This document shows positions 1-8,121 of a stretch of DNA of 57,755 nt, in pieces. Both the position numbers and the translations under genes were made by a program. The notes below the pieces were generated by a model, which was given only the letters and a program-made list of their open reading frames with translations, was not told where the DNA came from and made no database searches. The stretch is from Candidatus Aminicenantota bacterium (GTDB lineage Bacteria > Acidobacteriota > Aminicenantia > Aminicenantales > Saccharicenantaceae), in contig JABLWX010000005.1 of the NCBI GenBank assembly GCA_013178315.1, forward strand, positions 1 to 57,755, given 5' to 3'. How positions within the stretch are numbered: the first letter of the stretch is position 1; every line of letters starts with the position of its first letter.

Positions 1-1138
1 CAGCAGCCTCTAGGTACTCCAGCTTCCGCAGCAGCGATTCGATTTTTGATTCCTCGGCTGGCTCTTTTTTGCCTTCGGCTCTGGCCAGGTACCACTTTTC
101 CTGTTCCTGTCCCTTTTCCTTGATTTTTTCTCTGACCGCGGCCAGTTGCCAGCCTTCTTTCTTCAGGCTGATTCCTACCGCTTCCCAGGAATTAAAGCTG
201 GCCACCTTTTTCTCACGCAGCTCGTCTATTTTCTTGCCCAGGTCGGTGGCGATCTGGCTGTCCACCTCTATGATTTTCCGGGCCAGGGAACTGGTGGCCA
301 CGACTTTGCTATCTTTCCGGTTGATCAAGAAGACCAGTTCCTGGCTGTCCTGAAGGCCCAGGACCACGGTGAACTCCGGCCGGTCAAGACCGTATTGCTT
401 TAGTTTGTCCGGATCCTTTTCTTCGGCCAGGAATTCCCGGGCCCGCAGCCCGGACAGGCTGTCCAGCAGGTTATCGACCTGGTACTTAGAGGCCAGGGCG
501 GTCAGCGGTTGAACAAACTGCCAGGCCTCTCCCTCTTTCCGGACTTTCCAGTTTACATCCTTTGATTTCAACTCCACCGATTGCACCCTGGCCGTTTCGA
601 ACTTCAGGATATCCTTTTTTCTCAGGTCAAAAACCTTCTTGTCCAGGCTGTATTTCAGGTGCGAGGGCAGCAGCACCACCTGCTGGCGGTCAGCCCGGCG
701 GCCGTAGAGAGTGTTGTCCAGTGGATTTTCCATGCCGATTTGAATGACCACCGGCTGGGCCTGGCCCTTGAGCCACAGGCTGACCTCCTTTTTCGGGATT
801 TCGTAGAGGCCGGGGTCCTTGGCCTGCTCTTCCACCACCTTGTCCAGGCGGAGGCTGGCGAAGTTTTCGGCCAGGCTGTTGGCTTCGTATTCGTCGGCCT
901 CGGCTTCCAGCGGTTCAACTATCTGCCAGTGTCCCTGGTCGTCTTTTTTCAGGGTGATGACCGAGCCGTCCTCTTTCTTCAGGCTGAGCTTTTCCACCTC
1001 TGAGACCTTGAAATCGGTCAGCTTTTCGGCCGCCTCTTTTTTCTCCTGGACCTTTTCCGAGCGGTGCTCGACCAGGATGACCACCGCCAGGAGCAGGATA
1101 AAAACTGCCAGAAGAATTAGAGTCGTCCTGAATTTCAT
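1..1138 (-). CDS. DUF4340 domain protein, 3' end beyond window
   Basis: Reading frame is open from ATG at 1138 to the left window edge, so the C-terminus is missing (about 379 residues visible). The N-terminus has one hydrophobic segment (residues 4-24, MKFRTTLILLAVF onward), then a long soluble, Lys/Glu-rich part with repeated beta-strand blocks of the kind found in DUF4340 proteins (for example NPLDNTLYGRR and SGLRAREFLAEEKDP). The start overlaps the stop of the upstream GldG-like gene as ATGA, so translation is probably coupled. DUF4340 proteins usually follow GldG-like genes in such ABC clusters; the protein is presumably a membrane-anchored periplasmic accessory factor. Its biochemical role is unknown. 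Confidence 0.8.
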   Translation of the reverse strand, partial: MKFRTTLILLAVFILLLAVVILVEHRSEKVQEKKEAAEKLTDFKVSEVEKLSLKKEDGSVITLKKDDQGHWQIVEPLEAEADEYEANSLAENFASLRLDKVVEEQAKDPGLYEIPKKEVSLWLKGQAQPVVIQIGMENPLDNTLYGRRADRQQVVLLPSHLKYSLDKKVFDLRKKDILKFETARVQSVELKSKDVNWKVRKEGEAWQFVQPLTALASKYQVDNLLDSLSGLRAREFLAEEKDPDKLKQYGLDRPEFTVVLGLQDSQELVFLINRKDSKVVATSSLARKIIEVDSQIATDLGKKIDELREKKVASFNSWEAVGISLKKEGWQLAAVREKIKEKGQEQEKWYLARAEGKKEPAEESKIESLLRKLEYLEAA

Positions 1139-2748
1139 AACGACCTCCTTCTCGCCCAGATGGTCAAACCAGCGGCCAGCACGGCGACCGGGAGCAGGAT
1201 GATTGACAGGAACATCAGGAACCGGCCCTGGCTGGGCGTCAGGCTGATTGAACGGGGAGCCCTGGTCCTAGGCTGGATGGATATCAGGTCGGCTTCCTCG
1301 GTCAGCCAGTTGACCGTGTTCAGGAAGAAATTACCGTTGCCGGACAGGTTGTAGTACTTGTTGGCGATGAAGTCCGAGTCCCCGAAAACGGCCAGCCTGG
1401 CCTCCCGGGAGGTGGCGGGAGCTTCATCCTTTTTGGTTTCAGCCTTTTCTTCGCCCGGTTCTGCTTTTTCCTTATTCTCATCAGCTTTTTTCTCTTTTTC
1501 TTCCTCCTTGACTTCCACCTTCTGGCTTCCGACCACGGCCAGGGTAATCGGACCCTGCCGGTCTTTCCCCTGGTCGAAGGAGACCTCGGTTTTATCCAGC
1601 TGCTTTTCGGCCCAGGAGTTGGCGCTGGTCCGGGCCAGGTTGCTCAGGGTCATTCCCTCGGGCTTGGTTTCCGAAATTTCCACCGAGCGGGCCAGCGGGA
1701 AGAAGGTGGCGTAGCGGAAATTCTTGGTGATGTCATGGCTTTCGTACTCGGTGACCACCGGCATGAAGTAATCACCACCCAGCAACCTGGAAACGGTGTC
1801 CACCACCAGGTCGTTCTCCAGCTTGATTCCGTAATCGGCCAGGAAAGTCTCCAGCCCGGAGGAGGTTTCGGGGTCAACCATGAACAAAACCCGCCCGCCG
1901 CTCTTCAGGAAATTCTTCAGGGTCTCCAGCTCGTTGGGCAGAAGGCCCTTGCGCGGGCCGGGCACGATGAGCAGGGCACAGTCCTTGGGGAAGTTATCCG
2001 ACAGGGCCAGGCTCAGCTTCTTGACTTCGTAGCCGATTTTTTCCAGCTCGGTCTTGGCCGTGCTGAAGCCGACATCGCCGGTATCGTCGATGGAGTTTTC
2101 CCCGTGGCCCTCGAGAAAATAGATGACCTTCTTTGAGGCCCGGGTAACCTTGATCAGGGCGTTGGTGACATCCTCTTCCGAAGTGGTGGTGATCCGGTTC
2201 TCCTTGTCGCCGCACTCAAAAACAGTCGTCCCGTCCTGGGTGACGTCGTACTTCTTGACCAGGCCCGGGTTCTTGTCCGGGTCGATGAACTCGTACTTTA
2301 CCCGGGAAGAATGGTAGGCATAGTTTCGAAGCAGGCTCTCCATGGTCTGCCGGCTGACGTTGCTATCGCGGAAAAAGGCCTTGATGACCACCTCCTGCTT
2401 CAGGTTCTTGACCACGCTGACCGATTGTTCCGACAGGCTGTGGATCTTGGAGGCGGTGAAGTCCACCCGGTAATGGTGCCTGGCCAGGAAGAAATTCAGC
2501 ACCACCAGGATGGCCAGTACCAGCACTATTATCAGGAGCGTGTTGCTTGAGTAAATAAAAGAACGGCGCTTGAGTCCTTCTTTCAGTTCGGACAGGTTGA
2601 TGATCATATAAATGACAATGTCCACAATTCCGGTCGCCCCGACAATCCAGGCCACCGTCCGGTACTGGGGCCAGACAGCCAGGATGACAATGGCCAGGGC
2701 CAGCAATCCAAGGCTTATGTAATTTAAGTAGTTTTTCAGCCAGTTCAT
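1135..2748 (-). CDS. GldG-like ABC transporter auxiliary protein
   Basis: 537 residues. Three hydrophobic segments lie near the N-terminus (about 10-28, 32-50 and 70-90), followed by a large extracytoplasmic part that includes FLEGHGENS, LLIVPGPRKG and FMVDPETSSGLE, typical of the GldG/DUF7088 type of ABC-associated protein. A Lys/Glu-rich low-complexity stretch (about residues 413-445) precedes AVFGDSDFIANKYY, and a last membrane helix ends in WARRRSL. It lies 4 nt after the permease gene and overlaps the DUF4340 gene by 4 nt. In Bacteroidota GldF, GldG and GldA support gliding; outside that phylum the cargo is unknown, so no gliding role is claimed. Confidence 0.85.
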   Translation of the reverse strand: MNWLKNYLNYISLGLLALAIVILAVWPQYRTVAWIVGATGIVDIVIYMIINLSELKEGLKRRSFIYSSNTLLIIVLVLAILVVLNFFLARHHYRVDFTASKIHSLSEQSVSVVKNLKQEVVIKAFFRDSNVSRQTMESLLRNYAYHSSRVKYEFIDPDKNPGLVKKYDVTQDGTTVFECGDKENRITTTSEEDVTNALIKVTRASKKVIYFLEGHGENSIDDTGDVGFSTAKTELEKIGYEVKKLSLALSDNFPKDCALLIVPGPRKGLLPNELETLKNFLKSGGRVLFMVDPETSSGLETFLADYGIKLENDLVVDTVSRLLGGDYFMPVVTEYESHDITKNFRYATFFPLARSVEISETKPEGMTLSNLARTSANSWAEKQLDKTEVSFDQGKDRQGPITLAVVGSQKVEVKEEEKEKKADENKEKAEPGEEKAETKKDEAPATSREARLAVFGDSDFIANKYYNLSGNGNFFLNTVNWLTEEADLISIQPRTRAPRSISLTPSQGRFLMFLSIILLPVAVLAAGLTIWARRRSL

Positions 2749-2752
2749 GGTC

Positions 2753-3520
2753 TCACCTCCAGCGACGGAATTGAATCACGGAATGGGTCAGGAAAAGACC
2801 AAAAAAGGCGAAGCTCAGGTAATAGACGAGGTCGCTGGTATCCAGGATTCCCTTGGTCATTCCGTCAAAGTGCTCGAAGAACGACAGGTAGTTGAGAACA
2901 TCCTGCCAGAGCCCGCGGGCCGAGTAGGCCGCCCAGCTCAGGACCCAGAACAGGAGCAGGGTGCCGAAGGTCAGCACGGCCGAGACAATCTGGTTTTCGG
3001 TCAGGGCTGACCAGAAAAGGCCAAGCGCCAGGAAGGCCGCCCCCAGCAGGAACAGGCCAAGGTAGCCGAGCAGGTAGGGCACCGGCTCGGGGTTACCGTG
3101 GATGAAGGTGAAAATCGTGGGAATGGCGCTCAGAACCAGCATGGCCAGCAGGACGACCAGAGCTGCCAGGTACTTGCCCAGGATAATCTGGATGACCGAA
3201 ACCGGGGAGGTGAAAAGCAGCTCCTCCGTGCCCATCTTCTTTTCTTCGGAGAACAGCCTCATCGAGACCACCGGCAGCATCAGAAGCAGGATGATGCTCA
3301 GGTTGTGAAAGAGCGGGGCGAAAACCATCTGGTTGATGTTGACCTGCTGGAAGTAATACGGGTTCTGGGCCATCTGCATGGCCTGGGTGTTGAACCACCA
3401 GACCAGGCTGTAGAAGAAAAAGCCCGAGAGCAGGATGAAGATGGCAATGACGATGTAGGCGATGGGCGAGGTGAAATAGGAAACCAGTTCTTTCTTGCTT
3501 ATTGACCAGACGGCGCTCAT
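2753..3520 (-). CDS. ABC-2 type permease, GldF-like
   Basis: 255 residues with about six membrane helices. The N-terminus (SISKKELVSYFTSPIAYIV) and the cytoplasmic loop LFSEEKKMGTEELLFTSPV are typical of GldF/NosY-like ABC-2 permeases. The start overlaps the end of the ATPase gene by 4 nt (ATGA) and the gene ends 4 nt before the GldG-like gene, so ATPase, permease, GldG-like and DUF4340 genes form a tight operon. It is expected to be the membrane channel subunit of an exporter or membrane-remodelling ABC complex. The substrate cannot be read from the sequence. Confidence 0.87.
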   Translation of the reverse strand: MSAVWSISKKELVSYFTSPIAYIVIAIFILLSGFFFYSLVWWFNTQAMQMAQNPYYFQQVNINQMVFAPLFHNLSIILLLMLPVVSMRLFSEEKKMGTEELLFTSPVSVIQIILGKYLAALVVLLAMLVLSAIPTIFTFIHGNPEPVPYLLGYLGLFLLGAAFLALGLFWSALTENQIVSAVLTFGTLLLFWVLSWAAYSARGLWQDVLNYLSFFEHFDGMTKGILDTSDLVYYLSFAFFGLFLTHSVIQFRRWR

Positions 3521-4443
3521 TGTTCCATACCTCCCGAGACGATTCTCAGATAAAGCTCCTCGATGTTCATGGCCAGGGAGCGCATTTCTTTTATTTCCAG
3601 TTTCCTGTCAAGGCAGAGTTTCAGGACCTGGGTCCTCAAGTCCTGGCCCCAGGGCCATTCCAGCCTGATTTCGCTGCCATCCAGGGCCGCCTCCTTGAGA
3701 CCGGGAAGTTGCCGGAAGAGGTTCAGGACCTCGCCGTCGGCCCGGTCCAGCTTCAGGTAGACGCCGTCGTTCTGGCTGAAGCTCCTGGCCAGTTCCTCCA
3801 GCGAACCCGAGGCCATGAGCTTTCCCTCGTTGATGATCACCACCCCGTCGCAGACCTCCTTGACCTCGGCCAGGATGTGGGTGGAGAGCATGACCGTGTG
3901 TTCGCCCTTGAGCGACTTGATCAGGTCGCGGATTTCCTTGATCTGGGCCGGGTCCAGCCCGATGGTCGGCTCGTCCAGGATGACCACCCGGGGGTTGTGA
4001 ATCAGGGCCTGGGCGATGCCGGTCCGTTGCTTGTAACCGCGGGAGATGTTCCTGATCAACCTTTTTCTCACGGATTGCAGCCCGGCAATCTGTACCGCCC
4101 TGTCCACCGCGGCCTTCTTCCGGGCGGCCGGGACTTTCTTGATCTCGGCCACGAATCCCAGGTAGGATTCCACGGTCATTTCGGGATAGAGGGGCACGGT
4201 TTCCGGAAGATAGCCAATGGATTGCTTGACGGCCTCGGCCTGCTCAAAAACATCAAACCCGGCCACCGAGGCCCGTCCGGATGTGGCCGGGAGGTAGCCG
4301 GTCAGAATCCGCATGGTGGTGGTCTTGCCGGCGGCGTTGGGTCCGAGCAGGCCCCAGATCCGGCCTTCCTCCACCTTGAAGCTCAGGTTCTGGATGGCCA
4401 CCAGGTCGCCGTACTTTTTGGTTAGCTGTTCGGTCTCAATCAT
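3517..4443 (-). CDS. ABC transporter ATPase, GldA-like
   Basis: 308 residues. Walker A GPNAAGKT at 34-41, signature ISRGYKQR at 133-140, Walker B VVILDEPT at 153-160, followed by IGLDP and a switch histidine in LSTHIL. The C-terminal extension of about 80 residues is typical of GldA/NatA-type subunits. ATG at 4443 has a strong Shine-Dalgarno AAAGGAGG upstream. It begins 46 nt after the stop of argS on the same strand and may be partly transcribed from the argS promoter. It energises the permease encoded next to it. Confidence 0.92.
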   Translation of the reverse strand: MIETEQLTKKYGDLVAIQNLSFKVEEGRIWGLLGPNAAGKTTTMRILTGYLPATSGRASVAGFDVFEQAEAVKQSIGYLPETVPLYPEMTVESYLGFVAEIKKVPAARKKAAVDRAVQIAGLQSVRKRLIRNISRGYKQRTGIAQALIHNPRVVILDEPTIGLDPAQIKEIRDLIKSLKGEHTVMLSTHILAEVKEVCDGVVIINEGKLMASGSLEELARSFSQNDGVYLKLDRADGEVLNLFRQLPGLKEAALDGSEIRLEWPWGQDLRTQVLKLCLDRKLEIKEMRSLAMNIEELYLRIVSGGMEQ

Positions 4444-4489
4444 CGGCCAACCTCCTTTCTGAATTTGAAAGCTCGAGAAACGGAATTAG

Positions 4490-6427
4490 TTACATTTTAT
4501 CTGGAACCCGGATACCCATCAGGTCCAGGGCCTGACAGAGTATCTCGTGGATAAAATGTATGGTCAGAAGTCTCAGGGTTTGTAGATTCTGATCCTTTTC
4601 GGCCAGCACCGGGTAATGGTGGTAATAGCTGTTGAACTTCTGGCAGAGGTTAAAGGTGAACTTGGCCAGCCCGGCAAATTCCAAGGTGGCGATGGCCCGC
4701 AGCACTTCTTCATCCAGGCCGCAGGCATAGACCACCAGGTCCCAGAAATCCCGGGCCTCTTCCTCCGGCAGTCCAGACAGGCGGATGGATTCCGGGTCTA
4801 CCCGGCCAAGGAATTCCTGGCCGGAAATTCCAAAGCGCTCCTGGAACTTGCGGAAGATGCTGCGCAGGCGGACGGCCGTGTACTGCAGGTAAGGTCCGGT
4901 TTCGCCCTCAAAATTGAGGGCTTCGTCGAAGTCAAAAACTATGAGCGAGTTCCGGGCATACTTCAACATGAAATAGCGCACAGCCGAGGAGGCAATCTGG
5001 CGGGCGATTTCCCGGCGGGTGGCCTCCGGCAGGTCGGGGTTTCTCTTGTTGACCTCGGCCAGGGCCTTTTCTTCCAGGCGGTCCAGCAGGTCGTCGGCCT
5101 TGATGCCCACGCCCTTGCGTCCGGAAACTTCCAGGAAGGCTCTATCCCGGTCTTCTTCCGAAAGGTCAACTTTAATCTCGGCCAGGCTCCCGGGAGATAG
5201 GGCCACCATCTCGTAGGAAAAGTGGATGGATTTTTCCGCCTGTTCCAGGTATCCCAAGGATTTCAGTCCCTGGACCACCACCTTCTGCAGGTAGGACTGG
5301 CGGACATCTATAACGTTGTAAACCTTGCTCCCGGCTCCGAAATGAACATCGTAGGCAGTTGGCGTGGCCGAGGAAATCCAGACCGGGCGGCCGTCGTCCT
5401 GGAGGAAGGGTTCGTAATAAAAATCCTGGCCCAGGAGGCCAAACTTCCACATCTGGTAGGCGATGTCCTTGCCCACGTAGGTCACGGTGCCGTCGGAGCG
5501 GACGATTATCTTTTCCCGCTCGGGTTCATCCTCCAGCTTCATCACCCAGCAGCCGGCGTTTTCGCCTTCCGATGACAGGTAGATGGCTCCGCTTTCCCGG
5601 AGGCGGGCAAAGGCCTTTTCCCAGAACTTGAGTCGCAGGATGCTGCTCTCGCAGGGCAGAACATCGTAGCCGATATCCAGCCGTTTCATGGTGGCCAGGT
5701 GGGCCCGGAGGATGCGTCGGGACACCAGGTGAGCATAGTCGGCTTCCGGCGACTCTCCGTGTTCGATCTTTTTTAGGATGGCGGCTTTCCTGGCCTGGGC
5801 TTCCTGGTTCTCGGCCAGGTAGCGGGACACCCTGGTATAAAGGTCCCAGCAGTAATAATCAAACTTGCCGTCGATCCTGTCCAGGTCGGCCAGGGACTTT
5901 TTCTCCAGCTCCATCAACCCGAAAACCACGTCCACCACCTGGACCCCGGTGTCATCGATGTAATTCTGGACTTCAACTTTTTCACCCCGGTACCGGAGAC
6001 AGCGCACCAGGGTATCGCCCAGGCAGGCATTGCGCAGGTGCCCGACGTGGGCCGCCTTGTTGGGATTGATGTTGGTATGCTCGACTATTATTTTTTTCTC
6101 TTCCGGCTCCAGCCCGGTTCTCTTCTGGCTGGCCAGTTTTTTCCGGAAAAACTTTTCGCGGTCGAGGTAGAGGTTGATGTAGCCGGCCCCGGCCACCTCC
6201 ACCCGGCTCAAGCCCTCGATTCCGGACAGTAGCTCTGCGGCCCGGGCGGCAATCGTCCTGGGGCTGGTTTTAAGCTTCTTGGCCAGGGGGAAGGCGATGG
6301 ACAGGGCCAGGTCGCCCAGCTTCTGGTCGGGCGTCGAGGTAAGCTCCAGCTCGGCGGCGGTCAGCGGAAATTCCGCGCTCAGCCGGGCCGTTATTTCTTC
6401 TTTCAGTTCCTTCTTTGTTCTGAACAT
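4490..6427 (-). CDS. argS: Arginyl-tRNA synthetase
   Basis: 645 residues, a little longer than many bacterial class Ia arginyl-tRNA synthetases. It attaches arginine to tRNA-Arg in the cytoplasm. The N-terminal Arg-tRNA synthetase domain (LTSTPDQKLGDLALSIAFPL) is followed by the HIGH-like motif HVGH at 127-130 (in NPNKAAHVGHLRN). The KMSKS-equivalent loop reads VSGRKGVGIKADDLL, the relaxed form common in this enzyme. The C-terminal anticodon-binding DALR domain ends in DLMGIRVPDKM. ATG at 6427 is only 10 nt from a good -10 box, so the transcript may be nearly leaderless. Confidence 0.95.
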   Translation of the reverse strand: MFRTKKELKEEITARLSAEFPLTAAELELTSTPDQKLGDLALSIAFPLAKKLKTSPRTIAARAAELLSGIEGLSRVEVAGAGYINLYLDREKFFRKKLASQKRTGLEPEEKKIIVEHTNINPNKAAHVGHLRNACLGDTLVRCLRYRGEKVEVQNYIDDTGVQVVDVVFGLMELEKKSLADLDRIDGKFDYYCWDLYTRVSRYLAENQEAQARKAAILKKIEHGESPEADYAHLVSRRILRAHLATMKRLDIGYDVLPCESSILRLKFWEKAFARLRESGAIYLSSEGENAGCWVMKLEDEPEREKIIVRSDGTVTYVGKDIAYQMWKFGLLGQDFYYEPFLQDDGRPVWISSATPTAYDVHFGAGSKVYNVIDVRQSYLQKVVVQGLKSLGYLEQAEKSIHFSYEMVALSPGSLAEIKVDLSEEDRDRAFLEVSGRKGVGIKADDLLDRLEEKALAEVNKRNPDLPEATRREIARQIASSAVRYFMLKYARNSLIVFDFDEALNFEGETGPYLQYTAVRLRSIFRKFQERFGISGQEFLGRVDPESIRLSGLPEEEARDFWDLVVYACGLDEEVLRAIATLEFAGLAKFTFNLCQKFNSYYHHYPVLAEKDQNLQTLRLLTIHFIHEILCQALDLMGIRVPDKM

Positions 6428-6437
6428 CGTGCTTCTA

Positions 6438-6465
6438 ATTATAACAAAATTGGACCGGCTAACAA
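6438..6465 (-). promoter_or_regulatory. argS promoter, near-leaderless
   Basis: Reading the minus strand: TTGTTA at 6465-6460, a 16-nt spacer, then a perfect TATAAT at 6443-6438. Only 10 nt separate the -10 box from the argS ATG at 6427, so a normal start point would leave a leader of about 3 nt with no Shine-Dalgarno site. Confidence 0.55.
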
Positions 6466-6478
6466 GTTGCCCGAATAC

Positions 6479-6506
6479 TTGAAAGATGGCCGCGATTTGT
6501 GATACT
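6479..6506 (+). promoter_or_regulatory. Promoter of the gcv operon
   Basis: TTGAAA at 6479-6484, a 16-nt spacer, and GATACT at 6501-6506 preceded by TGT (extended -10). It lies about 40 nt before gcvT and back to back with the argS promoter. The leader is too short for a glycine riboswitch, and none is seen. Confidence 0.45.
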
Positions 6507-6546
6507 AATTTAGCTTAGTTTTATTAACAAACTGAAAGGAATCATT

Positions 6547-7641
6547 ATGAAAAAAACAAGATTGAATGCGGTTCATAAAGAAGCCGGGGCCAGGATGGTG
6601 GAATTCGCCGGTTTTGAGATGCCGGTGGAATATAAGGGAATCATCGACGAGCACCTGGCCGTCAGGACCAGGGCCGGCCTGTTCGATGTCAGCCACATGG
6701 GGGAAATCATCGTCGAGGGACCGGAGGCCCTGGCCTGCGTGCAGTACCTGACGCCCAACGATGCCGGTAAACTGGCCCCGGGCCAGGTCCAGTACACGGC
6801 CCTGACCACGCCCGAGGGAACCTTTGTCGATGATATGCTGGTCTACTGCCTGTCCGTTCCCGATAAATACCTTCTGGTGGTCAACGCCGCCAATACCGAC
6901 AAGGACTTTGCCTGGGTGAAAGAGAAGGCCGCTCCTTTCAGGGTCTTCGTCGTCAACCGGAGCGACGAACACTCCCAGCTGGCCCTGCAGGGTCCTCTGG
7001 CCCAAGAAATTCTTCAGCCGCTCACCGACCTGGACCTCGGCCAGATGAAGTCTTTTACCTTTGCCTTTGGAAAAGTGGCCGGGATTGATTGCCTGGTCTC
7101 CAGGACCGGTTATACCGGTGAAGACGGTTTTGAAATCTACACCCTGGCCCAAAACCCGGAAGTCATCTGGAAGGCCATCATAGCCCAGGGAACACCGAAG
7201 GGCCTGCTGCCGGTTGGTCTGGGAGCCCGCGATACCCTGCGCCTGGAAGCCAAGCTGATGCTCTACGGGAACGACATCAGCGATAAGACCACGGTGCTTG
7301 AAGCCGACCTGAAATGGATCGTTAAGTTCCAGAAAGGCGATTTCCTGGGCAAGTCCGTCTTGGAAAAACAACTCCAGGAAGGCCTCAAGAGAAAGCTGGT
7401 GGGTTTTGAGGTGGTGGACAAGGGCATCGCCCGGCCCCATTACCCGGTCTTTGCCGGCGGACGGCAGGTGTCAGAAGTCTGTTCGGGGACCTTTGCCCCG
7501 TACGTGAAGAAGGCCATCGGGCTGGTCTACCTGCCGATAGAATACACGGAAATCGGAACCGAGTTTGAAATCGGGGTCAGGGACAGAAAGCTTAAAGCCC
7601 GGGTCATCCCGACTCCATTTTACAAAAGGGAAAAGAAATAG
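6547..7641 (+). CDS. gcvT: Glycine cleavage T protein (aminomethyltransferase)
   Basis: 364 residues, the usual size. GcvT takes the aminomethyl group carried by lipoyl-GcvH, releases ammonia and forms 5,10-methylene-tetrahydrofolate. Recognisable family blocks are EFAGFEMPVEYKGI near the N-terminus, LFDVSHMGEI, SRTGYTGEDGFEIY and GLGARDTLRLEA in the folate-binding domain, and the C-terminal barrel ending in IPTPFYKREKK. ATG at 6547 follows GAAAGGAA. It is the first gene of gcvT-gcvH-gcvPA-gcvPB. The dihydrolipoyl dehydrogenase needed by the complex is not in this window. Confidence 0.96.
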   Translation: MKKTRLNAVHKEAGARMVEFAGFEMPVEYKGIIDEHLAVRTRAGLFDVSHMGEIIVEGPEALACVQYLTPNDAGKLAPGQVQYTALTTPEGTFVDDMLVYCLSVPDKYLLVVNAANTDKDFAWVKEKAAPFRVFVVNRSDEHSQLALQGPLAQEILQPLTDLDLGQMKSFTFAFGKVAGIDCLVSRTGYTGEDGFEIYTLAQNPEVIWKAIIAQGTPKGLLPVGLGARDTLRLEAKLMLYGNDISDKTTVLEADLKWIVKFQKGDFLGKSVLEKQLQEGLKRKLVGFEVVDKGIARPHYPVFAGGRQVSEVCSGTFAPYVKKAIGLVYLPIEYTEIGTEFEIGVRDRKLKARVIPTPFYKREKK

Positions 7642-7680
7642 TCTTAATTATTGGTAATTTTCAGGACAAAGGAGGAACTC

Positions 7681-8067
7681 ATGTATCCTGACAATCTTTA
7701 CTACACCAAAGACCACGAGTGGCTGAAGCTGGAAGGCGAGGAAGCCGTGGTCGGCATTACCGATTTTGCCCAGAAGCAGCTTGGCGACATCATCTACGTT
7801 GACCTGCCCCAGCCGGGTAAGGTCCTGGAAGCCCACCAGGCCATCGGCAGCGTGGAGTCGGTCAAATCGGTTTCCGACGTCTACTCTCCGATTTCAGGGG
7901 AAGTGCTGGCTGCCAACTCCGAGCTGGCCCAGACCCCGGACCTGATCAACAAGGATCCCCATGGCCAGGGCTGGATTGTCAGGCTTAAAATAAAGGACAA
8001 GTCCGAGCTGAACAACCTGATGAAAGCGGCCGATTACGAAAAGTACCTGGAAGGCCTGGAACATTAA
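7681..8067 (+). CDS. gcvH: Glycine cleavage H protein
   Basis: 128 residues, the standard length. The small lipoyl carrier shuttles the methylamine group from GcvP to GcvT. The lipoyl-accepting lysine is K62 in GSVESVKSVSDVY. ATG at 7681 is chosen because GGAGGA sits just upstream and the protein then starts MYPDNLYYTKDHEW, as in other H proteins; an in-frame TTG at 7651 would add ten unlikely residues. It follows gcvT by 39 nt. Confidence 0.96.
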   Translation: MYPDNLYYTKDHEWLKLEGEEAVVGITDFAQKQLGDIIYVDLPQPGKVLEAHQAIGSVESVKSVSDVYSPISGEVLAANSELAQTPDLINKDPHGQGWIVRLKIKDKSELNNLMKAADYEKYLEGLEH

Positions 8068-8121
8068 TCATTAAATCTTGCCCGCCGGGCCGGTTGCCCG
8101 CGGGGGAGACAGGGAGAAAAA

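Noticed and set aside
3502-4425. Plus-strand frame opposite the GldA-like ATPase
   Set aside because: Antisense of a gene with all ATPase motifs.
6428-6546. Possible glycine riboswitch before gcvT
   Set aside because: The gap is too short and lacks the conserved riboswitch core.
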